This document shows, in pieces, positions 1-14,084 of a stretch of 64,000 nucleotides of DNA; position 1 is the first letter of the stretch; every line of letters starts with the position of its first letter. The notes below the pieces were generated by a model. That model was not told the origin of the DNA and did no database searches. It worked only from the letters and a program-made list of their open reading frames with translations. Location: contig JAJGOT010000467.1 in assembly GCA_022457155.1 (NCBI GenBank), positions 62,001 through 126,000 of the forward strand, read 5' to 3'. The translations under genes were made by a program, and so were the position numbers. This DNA is from Cladopsammia gracilis (lineage: Eukaryota > Cnidaria > Anthozoa > Scleractinia > Dendrophylliidae).

Positions 1-570
1 GACCTCGGTTTTGTATCATCGGACACTTCGACATGCCGACGACTTCCAAATAAGGGCAATGTCGTGCGATCATTTCTATTCCAGTGCTTGTCACACGGTT
101 GCGATTAGAGATGTAGAGCTTGCGAAGTTTGTGGCACTGCCGTGCGATGTGGAACAAGCAATTGTTCGTAATACGAGAACAAGTGGGGCCTGATAAGTCT
201 ATATGCGTGATAGCGGACGACCTAACGCGCGAAACTAAGCGGATAATGGTTCCGTCACGAACACGCGTCTTCTTACAAAGTGAAAGATCAATGCTTTGCC
301 ACAAATTTTGATCCAAGCTTACGCGGTGCCACTGTTTACAGACTCTAGACATGCGCGTTAAATCCTCGATGCCCAGATGCGCGAAAATCTTCAACAGAAG
401 AGCATCTGGCAAACGAGACCATTTTTCTATGTTTTTCTCTGTGTTTTCTTGATCCAAAGGAAAAATATCTTGCAAGCTGTAAAAACAAGTTGATTTTCTT
501 TAATTTATGCCAACATGGAACAGATAACTGCATCTGTTTGTCTGACTCAAAACAACAAAGTACATAACTC
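1..570. other. Unassigned non-coding stretch
   Basis: I see only short chance reading frames here, with no domain, splice pattern or repeat structure I can support. Confidence 0.4.
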
Positions 571-937
571 ATGCGGGGGGGGGGGGGGGAACTCCCCTAT
601 AAAACTGACCGGGGTGCTCGTCGGAAAATTTCGAAAAACATCCTAAAAGGTATCAGAAGCTCATTTGATAGGCGTGGCTCAAACATATTTTTACTTCTAA
701 GAGGTACCAATTTTATACAACACAAGACATACTCTGTCATATTTTTTCAGCTCAATACCCTAAAAGGTACCGCGATAATTCTCACCATGGTCATTTTAGA
801 TTTCAGCACTATAAGCGGTACTAATCTACAAATTTCGACGACCCCTAAAAGGTACGACGAGCACCCCATGATTTTAAAATCGGAGTCCCCCCTCCCCCTC
901 CTCCCCTCCCCCCCCCCCCCCCTCCCGGGGGAGGGTG
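571..937. mobile_element. Non-autonomous repeat with terminal inverted arms and spaced CCTAAAAGGTAC motifs
   Basis: The ends carry matching inverted arms: a G-run followed by GGGGTGCTCGTCG near 613-626, and its complement CGACGAGCACCCC near 855-868 followed by a long C-run. Between them a near-palindromic CCTAAAAGGTAC motif and degenerate versions recur about every 33-62 bp (near 642, 696, 758, 809 and 843). There is no protein. Best described as a MITE-like element. The family is unknown to me and the exact ends are uncertain because of the homopolymers. Confidence 0.5.
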
Positions 938-1457
938 ACCTCGTACCTTAACCGCTGTCAAACGAGAGAAATTTGCAAAAGTTAAGCAAAGTACTTAAAA
1001 GTTAAGGTTGTGATTTTCACTGTTTAACTTTTATATTAACAATATATTAAAATATATTGCCAATACACTGTCAATTTACCAAACGTTTTGAAAATTTACC
1101 AAAAACGTTCTAGGCGTTTAAAAACTGTGAACTGCAGAATTGTCGGCGCCATTTGCCAACATAATTTCGATCAGGCGCAAAGAATTTTCGTCTGTTGTCA
1201 ACGGAAAAAAGCTCATCATTTTGAGAAAAATTAAAAGATAGTAACGTCAACTATTTTTTTTTATCTACATCATTGCCGATATTTCCATTTAATATTAAAT
1301 AAAATCCCACTAAATAAAACGAAAAACGCCTCGGACGTTTGACCGCGGTGGCCTCGTACCCAACATAACATTTATCCCTCCGAAAACAAAGGACGTTAAA
1401 TTTTCCGATGTCATGAAAGTTTGAGTCGACATTTTTCAAAAGAAAACTCGGACTAGT
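938..1457. other. AT-rich non-coding stretch
   Basis: I see no gene or recognisable repeat, only short AT-rich direct repeats such as the TTTACCAAAACG-type words near 1076-1110. Confidence 0.4.
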
Positions 1458-1609
1458 TTAAAGGCCCAGTATCACCCAAAATGCATTGCGCGCCCAATGC
1501 CTCGACAATTGAATTTAACGCAGTCAAAAATTCCCGAAAGAGCCAATCCTCGTCATTTGAAAACAAAAACAAACGACAGAAAAGCCGAATGGGAAATACT
1601 GGGCCTTTA
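1458..1609. mobile_element. MITE with TAAAGGCCCAGTAT termini
   Basis: The left end reads TTAAAGGCCCAGTATC and the right end is its inverse, ending ATACTGGGCCTTTA. A second member with the same TAAAGGCCCAGTA ends is at 63611-63728, so this is a dispersed non-autonomous family. No coding sequence inside. Confidence 0.55.
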
Positions 1610-1640
1610 CTTTTAGGGCGCTTTCCATTTGTCATATTAA

Positions 1641-1715
1641 ACTGGCCGGCCGGACTGATCAATTTGTAAATATTATGCCCTTATTTGTCGGAACCAGCCG
1701 GCCGGACTGATCAGT
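1641..1715 (+). repeat. Pair of GC-rich direct repeats
   Basis: Two near-identical 23-bp words built on GCCGGCCGGACTGATCA lie at 1641-1663 and 1693-1715. They are much more GC-rich than their surroundings. Probably the remains of a repeat end. Confidence 0.5.
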
Positions 1716-3396
1716 TCGGGAATAGTATACACCCTTTTGATGGTCTAGTAGTTACAAGACCTCAAAAAACCGCATTCTAGTGCAGGCAAATTGACCGGTC
1801 CGGCCCGCCAGTTCTGACAAATGGTAAGCGCGCTAGTCTAATTAATAATGAACTTTTAAGATGACTGAGGCCTTGCGCGAGAGGAAACGAAAAGCTGTTA
1901 AGCAGTTGAAAAAGCAACCTCAAAAAGTTTTTGACGTTATTCGATCGGTAATAAAAGAACACCTGTTAGTTCGTAACATCGTTGAAAATGTCAAAATATT
2001 GATTTATTTACCTGCGTTTTATATATGATTTTGATCAGTAGTGAGAGAAATCGGCCTTGTAATTCACCGTTTGAGTGAAATTTGTGATCCTCACATTGTG
2101 CTATCAATATGTAAAATTATCTTCAGACATCTTCGTTTAATGATCGAAAAGTTAGTACAACCTTCGAACAATATTCCAAGAATTTTCAGTTTAAAATCTG
2201 TAATGTAATGTAAGGTAATGTAAAACCTTGAAAAAGCGATGGGTGGTTAAAACTGTACAGCTTGTGGGGTCGTGTATTGAACTATTAAAGTATAACAAAA
2301 AGATAAAATATGGAATTTTTCGAAAAATCGTCGAGAAAATGTCGTTTCTCACTTGTTTGCTGCTCTTGCTCGTTAGATATCGAGGGACTCAAAACCATTT
2401 CTCTGTTACCTTCTTCCTTTGAAATAATTTAGAGAGATTTGCTTTCACTGAAGCAGTGTTTTCTAACTTTCGAAAGTGCGACTGATCAGCATTTTGATTG
2501 AAAATGAAAACAAAAACATTTAGCTACATTTCAGGTTCCTTTTTTATTATTATTTCATGTTTATAATTTTACTGTTTATAATTCGATTCCTTATCTTACG
2601 AAAACGAAATTTGGTCCAAAAGTCAGTTGTTATGCAAATATATTCTGCTGTTACGCCAATTACGAGTCTTTGTTGTAAATTATGCTGTTATTAAAACTTC
2701 GCCAGTGGGAGCTAAAATATTAATGAAGCTCAAAGCGGTGGGCATTTTGTCCTCTTAAGAACATTTTACGCCACGTTCAATCGATGTTCGATATAATTAT
2801 TAAGTGAATAGCACAACGAACTTCGACAAAAAGGATAGGAAGCAATGTAAAGGCGTATCAATGGTTCTTCGACAGCGTGAAATGCTAACGAAGTATTATT
2901 TTTGTATGACCCCTCAAATCATACCAACACCGATATCGTAGAATATACACAACAGGTTGTTGTTAATATATTGTGTTATCCATGCTGTGCATGTCTGTAA
3001 ATATTCTTATTTTATGTTTGTAATCTAAAGTCATTTTCTAAATGACAGCTGCTGCGGAAACTTAGAAGTAAATATTTCCTTGGGCCTCAAAGATGACAGA
3101 AATGACGCAAAGTCTAGATAACAATTTTATCACGGAGGTTAAAAATATTCAGATCAATTGATTTTATTTCGGTTCGATCCCTGAAGAACCGTTTCTTTCC
3201 TTCTTTCCCAGTCAAAAATATAAATTTGTCTGTCTCCGGCCGCCTTACGTTTTCTTTTATCGTTTTTATCATAACGAAGAGCAGCGCCAAACTGTATTAA
3301 AATATTTTTTTATATAACCATTGTTAAGTTTTAATTTACACACTTCCGTGAATTATACAAATGTCTTCTTTAGTGTATCATATCCAAGCAAAAAAA
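1716..3396. other. AT-rich non-coding stretch
   Basis: Only short reading frames and small simple repeats (for example TAATG-type words near 2203-2222). I see no gene. Confidence 0.4.
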
Positions 3397-6300
3397 TGAA
3401 ATTTCTGACAGCCGCTTTATTACGGCTGTAAAGCAAATAACCCTTTTAATTTCCTAACTCGATCAATTGTTGTTATTTGGTCAGATATTATTTCATGCTT
3501 ACCTTTTTTCTTGGCGAGAATTCTTTCTTTCAAAGAACGTAAAATAACTAGAAACTGTTGTCGGGCGTCTGTGTACAGAAAGCGTGGATCCCATCGTCGA
3601 CTAAATATTTTTTTCCTTGTCGCCAACACGGAAATTCTTTCCAAAGCCGAGGCGCTTCTACCGTGCACAGCCGCAACTGGTCTTTTCCCACCCTCGTGTA
3701 CCTTCAAGACTCAACAAACATTATCATTGGCTGGCAGACAAGTTGTTTTTGTTAGATAATAGCGTCAAAATACGAACGAAAGACTTTAAATCGGTCACGT
3801 GGTTTCGGTTTCCGTGGCAGCAATGCAAGTGCACGCGCGCTCCTCGCGAATACTGTAGAAAACAATATATAAATGAAATTTTCTGTGTTGACACCGCTCG
3901 GAAAATTTTAGCGTCACTTTCGGTTATTACCATATAATTACAATTATATGTCCGTATGGAATGTATACCAATATTAACTGACCTCTTTTCGCGGCAAAAT
4001 AATAACTTTATATATGCGACAAAGAAAAATTGAATTTTGTGGAAGGCAACCCGACTGAATTAATAAAACCAAGCCTTTCAGCCGCATTATCGTTGGTCGA
4101 GGAGGGATTAAATAAACCGCGAACAACCTGTAGCGGGTACGCTGAAAGCTCAACACCTGTCCACTTTGCTATTAGCATTTTCATTAGCAAATGACCCACT
4201 TGAGAGGAAATGTTTATTCATTTAAGGCTGCCTGCACACCTTATGGTTCGAGTAGATTTCTTTGTCTTCTCGCGCTGGGCGGACGTTTTGAAATTCAAGG
4301 CGCCGCAGTCTCGTTGAAAAGGATACCTTATGCCGGAGCAGAGCAAACACAGTTATGGGCGGTTGGCTCTCTGTCCATCAAAAAAATCGATTCGATCTGC
4401 TGAAGAAAGACGAATTTCTGTCTGGGTATGTACATATGTGTTTGTAATGTTCGAGTTGGTGAAGTGTTAGCTGATACATAAATAAATTTTGTGCGTTATG
4501 GTATGACATTTAATTGGCGTCTTTCGATTATCTTGTTGGCTGCCTCGCTTTGGAATTAAAGATTCTCGTTTAAAACTGTACATATGCAATTCTCCTGTAT
4601 TTTTTAGCGGCAAAAGGGCATTGTTTATTTTAAAAATTTTAATATAAATTTTAAATTTTCGGTGACATATGAGGCTTTCATTCAACGATTACACTTGTCT
4701 CGGAAGATAACTTTCTATTCAAATCGATGGGCAATTCTTGATAAAAGTAGAATTTTGAAAAGAGGTAAATTAAAAGATAAAACATAAAGGTGATGGAAGA
4801 AAAATGTAAAGACTCCGGTATCAATTAAAGTTCGCTGACAAACTGTTTTATTTCTGTTGTGCTTTACGTATCACAAACAATAGATATTGAATATTCGAAT
4901 TCAAAAGTAATGTTTTTTCTTTTGGTTTATTTTGCTTTTTTTTTCGATTTTGTCTTGAGAACTTCTGTAAATTTAAAATTCGTAATCGAGATGTTAAAGG
5001 AAAGTGATTCAGTATAAAATGTCCTACTAGCTTGGGAACAATGAAAATGAAAACACGCTTCTGCTTTAATGCCCTTTTTACAGCTTGTCAGACCCGAGTA
5101 TGTGACAGATATACGACTGGCCGGTACATATGGCTTCAAACCGGTACAATATGGGGAAATGTGGGCCTTTGCGGTCTTAAAAGTGTCTCTAAAGCCATAC
5201 ATTAAATCATTTGTTGACCAACTACCTGCTCGGTTAAAGTGGGTTAATTTTAGACTAGGTACCATATTTTTATATTTTATTTATTTTGGACGGTTTTGTA
5301 AGCGCTTGCTAATGATCGGTCCACAAATGAGCCGTATGCAAATGACATATGCACAATGTTCCACCTTGACTTAAAAATACCTTTACTGTATTTTATTCAT
5401 CGTGTGCGTTGGTAAGCCATTATGATAATTATTTTCGTTTAAAAGTCTCTTTTGCGGTGCTAAACCAAAACACGGCAAACACACACTAAATGTTTTATTT
5501 CCCGTCTTTGTTTTCGCACAATCCCATCAGGTTTATCGGAAGCTGCCGTTTAGAATTATATCAACACTCCCGTTGAGTTGAATTAGCAATATATTGATTT
5601 TCCTTTTTTTTAAGAAAAAACTCTTCTACAGTCAAGCTATTTGATATCATTTGTTTGTTTCTTGTTATTCACTCTTACGCTATCTTCAAAGCAGAAAAAG
5701 GTGGCTGCTATAGAAACCAAAGTACAGCTTTTGAGAAATTACAGTAATTTTAATGATTTTGCGTGCAAGGAGGAAAAAAGGCGCATACTGAACATTACCC
5801 GCAGAGAAAACATTTTTAAAGAAAATCTTTAGCTTTTTCCTTTCTTCATTTCTTTTTCTTTCTTTCTTTCTTCTTTTCTATCTTTTTAGAATGACTCGTG
5901 TTCATTGCATGTAAGCAGTAGTTAGTAAAGCGCAATTGCTATGGAACCTGAGAAATTTCTTTGTTCGTTCGATGTTTTTGTTAGCGTTTTTCGGCCCTGA
6001 CCATGCTTTTTAACCTTGTTCGAGCAACTAGCGAATAAAAATGTTTATTCAGTTATGGCGTGTGATCGAAAAACAAAAGATGTCCCCAGTTTAGCTCCTT
6101 TGTTATCGCCATTGGAGTCTGCAAGGTTTTATAACCGGTCCCTCGATCGACTAACTATAGACGCAGTTGCACGTTTCAACTTTTACCCAGGTAAATTTGA
6201 AAAAAACAATAGACACGGCACGGTTAAACATGCAGCTCCCATTTTTAGCGGCTATTGCTATTTTGAATTTACCTTGGTAAAAGTTGAAACGTGTACCCGC

Positions 6301-7059
6301 GGCTTTTGATGTGGGTTACGCAACAGCGAAGCTTGATAGTGACAGCGACAATAGAACGATTTCTCAAACATGAATATAGCTTTGATTTTTCTTTTTTTTA
6401 AGTCACGTACTGACCATGATTTCAGCCTCCAGTTGAGTTAACATTTTGGCAAAACTATGAAGCGACACGGAAATGAGCCAGTGATTCATTTTTTCGTGAC
6501 CTATTCGCCTCGTCTCCATGTTTGTGAACGCTCAAATCTAATGGCTTTCAGGCTCAACTGTACGGAGCATTTAAGACTGAGTTCTAAGACGGGAGCGTTG
6601 GGCGATCAGGTCTGTGCTCGAAATGTTTTCCTTTAGCTACACATGTCGGGCTTACATAGTCACAGTCGCAGGATTTTTTTTTTCAATAGAGGTGGCTTGC
6701 AGGATATTTTTTCAAAATCCCTTCCCCCTCCACAGCTGGATTGCTCTTAGGCGCCACAGCAGTTCTCTACAACACACCAGCACGCGTTAGCTAGACCTGA
6801 AATGATTAGCGCTCAAATCCGCTAGAAAGTAGACGTGGAAGCACACACTTTAATTCCGGCTTTACTTCCAAGAGTGCCACAAATCAAAATTCGATAAAAA
6901 TTCCACATTTCATTCTATAAAATGTTGAAAAACAAATAGTACCATGCAAAAGTACTGACGAAGAGGTTTCATTTGAATAGTCACACCGTAAAATTTCGTC
7001 GATAGACTCAAGATTTAGAACCACATGTCTCCATAATTGACTCTGGGAGTAAAACGATG

Positions 7060-7560
7060 AATGAGACTATGTCACCAGATTGTAGTTTATCACTTGGAAA
7101 AGCCAAAAGACATATTGTACCAAAGGAAACTTTAAAATGAGGACATCATGTTTTTTTCAGTTAACATAGAGCTGTTTTCACCAAAACCAAAGAAATTACT
7201 CTGGCCAATCACAGAACTCGCAGACAATCTGATGAACCAATCAGAACTCAAAGCAAATACATGTAGTCGGCGCCAAGCGCGGGAAAACGCGTGCGAGCAA
7301 GTCACGATTGGTTTTAGTTTATCTTCTGATTGGTTGAGAAAGTGGCGCGAGATTTTTTAACCAATCGTAAAGCTTATCAATGCAAAACCAAAGCAATTGT
7401 GTAATTACTTTCGACACTCAATTGAAAACGGCTCTAGTTGGTGCACTAAAACTATTGATAGTGCTTTTAGCACGGTCTAGCAGGGATGGTTAGGATCCGG
7501 CAAATGGATTGCAACTTGAATTGAGTTCAGGCTAAATTTGTAAAGATCTTCCTTCGTTTC
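7060..7560 (+). repeat. Interspersed repeat inside copy A
   Basis: This part of the duplicated unit also occurs elsewhere. 45600-45845 repeats its CAATCAGA / GCGCGGGAAAACGCGTGC block, 48768-48960 carries it inverted, and shorter relatives with GCCAAAAGACATATT lie at 43637-43860 and 63300-63530. It is therefore an older dispersed repeat carried along in the duplication. Confidence 0.55.
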
Positions 7561-7703
7561 TATGAAAAATCGATGAAAAACCCTTTTTAGATGCAAATAA
7601 AATTCTGTGCACGATTGAAGGCGCTTAACAATATCAAATCCTCTTGACATAGCATCTTTATAAGCTTTTGTTTTACCAGAACGCGTAAAACCGATGCCTT
7701 TAA

Positions 7704-7928
7704 AGAGGGTCGTGTAGGGGTAAAATGGGAGCTGGGATTTGCCTTTTTTAGAGGCTGGGAAATGGGATTTTGTGCACTGGGACTGGGATTCATGAAACAA
7801 AAACAATAGAAAAATGGGAATGGGATTTCAATTTGAGCAACACAGGCTGGGATTGTGGGATTTGAGCTGGGATTTGAAAAAAACAATTTGCTGGGAAATG
7901 GGATTAGGACCCCCCTTCACGACCCTCT
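7704..7928. mobile_element. TTAA-flanked MITE with internal TGGGAT repeats
   Basis: The termini are inverted (AGAGGGTCGTG and CACGACCCTCT), flanked by TTAA at 7700-7703 and 7929-7932. Copy B (about 37046) has the uninterrupted TTTAAA, so insertion and target duplication are directly visible. TTAA targeting fits Kolobok or piggyBac-type transposases. The interior is unusual: at least eight TGGGAT words plus several near matches in about 200 bp. No ORF. Confidence 0.85.
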
Positions 7929-10900
7929 TTAAAATATGCCTTTAAAATTTGATACCGTTGTCGAAAGTCTTCATCAGCGTTTTCGCGCGCTAGTATGGAC
8001 GCACCATTTAGAGAACCAGCTGGGATGGCTTATGAACGAAAACGCATTGGTGTATAGATTCTTTAAAAGAAATACATTAAGTAATACTTGGGTGCGAGGA
8101 GATATGAAATTTCTCTTCGAGTGTTTTCGATCATTGCTCGAAATTTTCCGAAGAATGCCGAAGATTTCCGAGGACGATTCGAACATGTTTCGATTGTAGA
8201 CCAACACTTTTTGACATTTAATAAGAACACAAACATGGTAGCTAACATGAAGCAAGATTTTGCATGAAGATATTGGTACCTTCACTCTTCACCGTAAATA
8301 TATAAACATTGATATCTTCACATGTGTCGAGATATCAGTGATTTTTTCGCAATGGGAGAAGTAAACCCACATGTATACCATATTTGTAAGTGATTTCATG
8401 CTTTTAAATCACTATACTGACAGATCTGGGCACAGGCATGTTTCAGTGTGAACGCCGAGAATGACTGCCCTTGTGAGTGCCAAACTTATTTTTTTTTTCT
8501 GCCCTCATTGATAGTCGAAGTTATTGCAGTTTAGTTTTACATCTTTTTAGATGTTCAAACCGGATGTAACTACATGGCAAGCTATTTCATCGGAACGTCA
8601 TCTCTCAGTGATCTTTTCGCCCGGGGCGGGTATGATTTTTGAGCCGTTTTGATCCCCCGCGGGTACCTCAGCTAGTATGTTTTCCGTATATGCTTTCTGT
8701 GTCGACGACATCGTTGAAACGTTATCAGTTATCAATAATATTGCGGAAACTTGAAGGAAGTTCAAACAAATTGGATAATGAAAAACAAAAGAGAGACGCG
8801 ATGTTTTCATTTGTTCATCTCTTCTTGCTGCGACACAATTAAGCACCACGCGTTGTTAATTTTTCACGAGTTGTCAAACGTGCCAGAGAATTTTTTCTTA
8901 TTAAGAAATGCTCGACAGACGCAATTAAATTAAAAAACTTCCCAAAAGGCATAAATTTTGTGCTATATATCGGCTTCTCGTTAAACATCAATAAAATAAT
9001 GGAAAGCATCTCGGTCGCATATAGTTGTGCAATTCGTTGAGAATCACCTCGAAATTCTAAACGCCGTGTCGGATATATAATACACCTCATTCTAGCTTAT
9101 AGAATCTGAAATATTCTGAAATGAAATAATAATGGCATACACTGTTTCTATGTGTTTCTTGTCAATGATCGCCAATGATTTTGTTTTTCGAAAGCCTTCT
9201 TACATTACTCGTGACCTTTATGTGTTGATGGTAGTGAAATAGTTGCTTTGAGCATTGCTGCGTCAGATTTTGCATCCTAAAGTTATCAAGAAAACTACCA
9301 CTGCAATTGTTATCTCTTTCTCTCTTCTTTTGCTGATCATGAATGTTTCCACATACAACTAAATATAGTAAATGCATAATTTTCTGCTGTTGCCTTACCG
9401 AATAATAATAAAACTTCATTTTTTTTTAAGAATTGTCTAACAGTTTGCTCTAAAACCTCAAAACAAAACTATTAAGGATATTGTTATTTTTCTTTTTTAT
9501 CCATTATAACAAAAAATTTAAACGAAAGCCGCCATCTTAAACCGCCCTGACAAAATCATGCTTTGCGGTCGTTGCGCCAACACAACCTGCTCTTAAAAAG
9601 TGTGGTTGAATGAAGATGTGCTTATACTAAAAAAAAACCCATAGTGTATATTGTAAGTGTTAATAAACACACCAAAGATCTCTCTAAGAGTATTTTAAAT
9701 CAGTTCATACTAAGATATCATATGATACACACATTACATGTAATTTGATAAATTTGCTAATACTTCAGAGGAATGTGTTGCGCGTATGTGCGCTATATTT
9801 TCGCACTTAAATTCCAATTTTTTTGTACGTGATCATTTTCAAATCACTGTATAGGTTTGGGCACATCATAGTAAACAATAACCCACACGGCACGATCGAT
9901 AAACGTTCTGTGCTTCCGTTTGGTCTAAAAGATGACAACAAGGCTTAGAATTGTTGCTGTTATTCTCATTCAATAAGAAACATTACTAGTTCTTTACGGT
10001 GAATTTTAACAGCGTTTTTAACTGTGTTGCTCTTGTCAGCTGCACAATTATTAAGCTATAGGTCAATTATGTAACAATGATGATCGCTTCTAATTAAAGT
10101 CATCCTCTCTAAGATAACAGTTTTAAAAAAAAATTCGAAATTGTCATGTCATAATACCGCAAAAAGTCATGATGACAAATTGATCCCTGACAGGCAATTT
10201 GTTTCGACCTGTTCTCTGCAATGCAGCCCGGGGGGGCAGATAGTTCCCTAATTTATAAGCTATATACTAGGTATTTGCAGTATAGATATTGACCATTTTG
10301 GGGAAACTCGTTAAACTAGTTTTGCGGTTAATTTAGGTCTTTTCTTTAATAAAGTCTTCAACGATTGGTTGAAGGAAAAACGTTTATTTAAAAGATATAT
10401 ATTTTCCTTCGCTATGTTGACCAGGTTTTCTTCCAAAATTTCACTATTTTCTTTCAAATGTACAGTCAATATAAAACAAGGAGAGCAATTATAAAAATTA
10501 CCATGAAAATTCTTAAGCCGTAAAACGCAAACAATTTTAATGAGAAAAACAGTTAAAATATAGATTAAAAATTGTTGTTACACAGAGATAGCAGAGTGTC
10601 AAGCTTCTTTATCGACGGTGATTGGTTAAAATATTTTCCATAAATTAAGTCCAGTAATTCTATGAGCGCGTTTACAAGTTTCAGAGTTTTTAATTAAAGT
10701 GCAAATGTGTTTTCTAGGGCGGAGATGTCTGAATTGACTAGAGCCTAATAATTAAAAGTTCCAAGAAGTATTAGCATAAGAAAAAAAAACGAATAAACGT
10801 AGCTTCAGTTCAAGAGAAATATTCAATCATTATCAAATGATATGTTTTCGGTAAGAAACACGAATATTTTAATTAAAAATTGAAAAAAAAACCAAGAATG

Positions 10901-11566
10901 TGTATTTTCCAGGAAGGTTGTTGCGAAATGTCAATTTATGGTGAGAACCAGAATAACCGAATTGGCCATATTATAAACATTTGTATTACAATTAAAGGAA
11001 AAACCAATTAAACATATTTAGCGAGAGGACTAGTTTCCTTGGAAAAGATCGAGTGCATAATATACCGAAATCCTACCAGGAGTAAATATCATTTGATCGC
11101 TACGAAAAATACTTACAAGAGTACGAGTGAGGAGCAAACTCAACAATCTTTTTCAATGTCCCATGATGATGTTAGTCTTACTGCATCTTATTTCACATAA
11201 CACGAAATATTAAATGTCAGCGAAACTGACTTTTTATTGCTTGTACTATTTCTACTACTACTGCAACTACTTGTACTTTCATTCTTTAACAAATGAAGAT
11301 AGCGAGTCGGGGATAGCGGTAGGGAATTTTTGGTGTCTCAGAACAGGGATGCAAAATGCAGCTAAACATGGTGTGGTCTGGCAAATCTTCGATGACGTCA
11401 TTGTTTACATTTTGTTTCATAAGTATTGTTAATGCAATTTTTAGCTTTTTTCATCAGCTATCAAAAACTGCAAAACCGTTGGTTAGTAAGAGCGCTAATG
11501 AGCCATACAAAACTTTCGAGTTTTTAAAATAGCATTGCACAAAGAGTATCTAGTGTATCGATTTGT

Positions 11567-11913
11567 AAAATTCATTAATAATTCATAAGGGTACTAACAA
11601 ATAGAAATGAGCCGTTCCAATCACATGGTTACCCTGTATATCAGATACAACTCACTAGTGCAGGGTTGTGGCTAATTTACATTCCAGATACAAGTGATTG
11701 TACTAGTGGTTACTAGTACTAGTAATACTAATGGTTGTAATACTAATAATACTAATTTATATTAGTGGTTGTATCTAATTTACATGTGAATGTGAATTTC
11801 ACAAGTTGTTTACTACATTCGCGTCCGTGCTGTATCGGCACTATACATTCACTCGACTGCGCCTCGTGATCGTATAGGCTGATACAACACTCCCGCTCAT
11901 GTAGTAAATATTA
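11567..11913. other. Block present in copy A, absent from copy B
   Basis: Copy B jumps from the TATCGAT word straight to ATATCGGGCTCG near 40880, while copy A has about 345 extra bases. Inside are degenerate ACTAGT/TAATACTA repeats (11640-11770). I find no convincing terminal inverted repeat or target duplication, so this may be a deletion in copy B rather than an insertion in copy A. Confidence 0.5.
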
Positions 11914-13908
11914 CATATCGGGCTCGAATTCATGTCCAGAGAAAGCTACTTGTTCAATGCCCTTTCAATGTTCAGAGTTGACATTTTTTGTAGCTCGATT
12001 TGAAAATGACGCGCATATGCTAATGAGGCAATAATTATAAACAAAGATTCGCCTATGGGAGGAGGAGAGGGTTTCAGAGTCCCAGCGGCAGTACCTCCCC
12101 CGGGTTGTTACATCGCCAGTGCCGGCAAGTAGATAACCTTCAAGACCTTCAATTACTGAGACTAACCCTAGTCTGAAAGAACACACGTGCCACGCTATGT
12201 GATCTCTCCTTAAGTTATCCGCAATATCAGTGACTATTTCTGTGGTGACGAAAACACCGATGAACTTGATAACATCTGCAGGTATAAAAAGAAGTTTATA
12301 GGAAACATAGCGGAAGACGAACAAACAGGATGCAGATGTCAGAAGATGCGAAAAAACAAGTTCTGGCTCGTTGTTATTGCTTCATTATGTTAAGTTCGTT
12401 ATGTTTTATACTCATTATGTCGCATGACTGGCATTCAGTATGAAATTAAACCACTGTTGTGAATTTTGTTACCCTTTTAACGGGACACTTGTGTTTTGGC
12501 ACTGGATCAGGGAGACAACTCTACGATCATTTGTTTAGTTTGTTGTTGTTGTTGTTATGTTGTTGTTGCGGTTAATGTTTGTTTGTATTCGAATGGATTT
12601 TAAGATTTTTAGGTAGATTTAGGAAAGTATTGATTAGTTCGAGGAAGTATAGAAGGCATTTGGGGGCATGTGCATTATACGGTTGGGGAAGGTAGCGGAG
12701 GGGGGAGGGGGTGGGGTGGTCTTATTAATTTCTTGGGCTTCTATTGTTTATCGCAGACTTTCTGTTGGTTTTTATTCGTTTCTTTATTTCTTGAGAACCG
12801 CTCTCTGCTTCTATGATAAGTTAATTCAGGAGTTTGTTGTAGATTTAGCGTACAGAAGGGTTAAGCGTCGAAACACCATGAAACTATCTCTTGGATATTT
12901 AAAGATCAAATGGCATTTAAACGATTACAACTACACGTTTCCATTTTATATTTTATTTACACTAAGCGTTGGTTTGAATTGTGTCAAATCTGTTGTCTCC
13001 TCGGGATGCATTGACCTTTCAGGCTTTTCAAAGGTATGTAGAGGTGAAAATGAGCCAATTGCTTTTACATTCTATCGCCATTACCTGTCATCGGTTATCT
13101 GTCTGGAATCAATTAGGTTTAGAGGCCAAGTGATTTCTAAAAATTATGTTGTTTTACACGATCTAGATCACGAGAGAGAGGAGGGGGGGTATTCTCATAT
13201 ATACGCTATATGGGTATGTGCCACTGTGAAGGGTATATCGGTATCAAGGGTTCTCGAGCAGTTTAGTCTGGGATAGGGTATAATATATATAGATAGGCTG
13301 AGCCTAACAGCGTAGCTCTTTGAACGGAAAGCCGATGATAAACTTAACTGAGGTGAAAGGTCGGAAACACAAGAACAAAATTGACGACCGGGCTATTTTT
13401 TAATTTTAGCAATTCTCAAAAGCAGACTTACGCGACTGTTTGCATAGTACATTTACGCAGTACAAAAGTTCACAAAACCAACTTTTTCTCCGTCTAGAAT
13501 AACTAGTACGACTAATTTTCAAATAAAATACACCTGTTGCTTATAAAAAATTGTCCGAGAAACTGATTTGGAAATCAAAATTGCAAAAAATACACAAACA
13601 TATTTGCATAAGACCACGCGAGTGAAGTTTAGAACTATAAAATCCAAGTCTTATTTTGTTTACATAAAATCGCTTTTCAACCTATGTAATGAATGAACAA
13701 ACACATAAAAATGGACAACACAATCTTCTTTCAAAACATTTTATTCAAATCTCCATAAGTTTATGTTTAAAAGCAAAACGCGAACCATTTATAGCTCATC
13801 GAGGCCGAGATGTCTCTGATGAAAGAAATCAAAACAACTGAATTTAATTGAGCATGTTTATAAACAATTCTCCAAAACTAGCGAGAACACAAAGAAACAA
13901 ACGTGAAA

Positions 13909-13976
13909 CAAAAAAAAAAACAAAAGAAAAAAAAAGAAAAAAAAAGGAAAAAAAAAACAAACAAAAGAAACAAACG
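13909..13976. repeat. A-rich low-complexity tract
   Basis: Long runs of A broken by C and G (AAACAAAAG-type words), perhaps an old poly(A) tail. Confidence 0.7.
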
Positions 13977-14084
13977 TGATGAATTGTAGTTTACGCATGC
14001 TAGCCTTATCTTTAGCTTTGATTACTTATCTTGTAGGTCATTTCCGCCCCTCCTCTCCGGATATATATTGCGACATTCTTCTTT

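Noticed and set aside
12668..13276. 202-codon open frame in duplication copy A
   Set aside because: Copy B carries indels and stops across the same frame (about 41640-42160), the codon use looks random, and no domain is recognisable.
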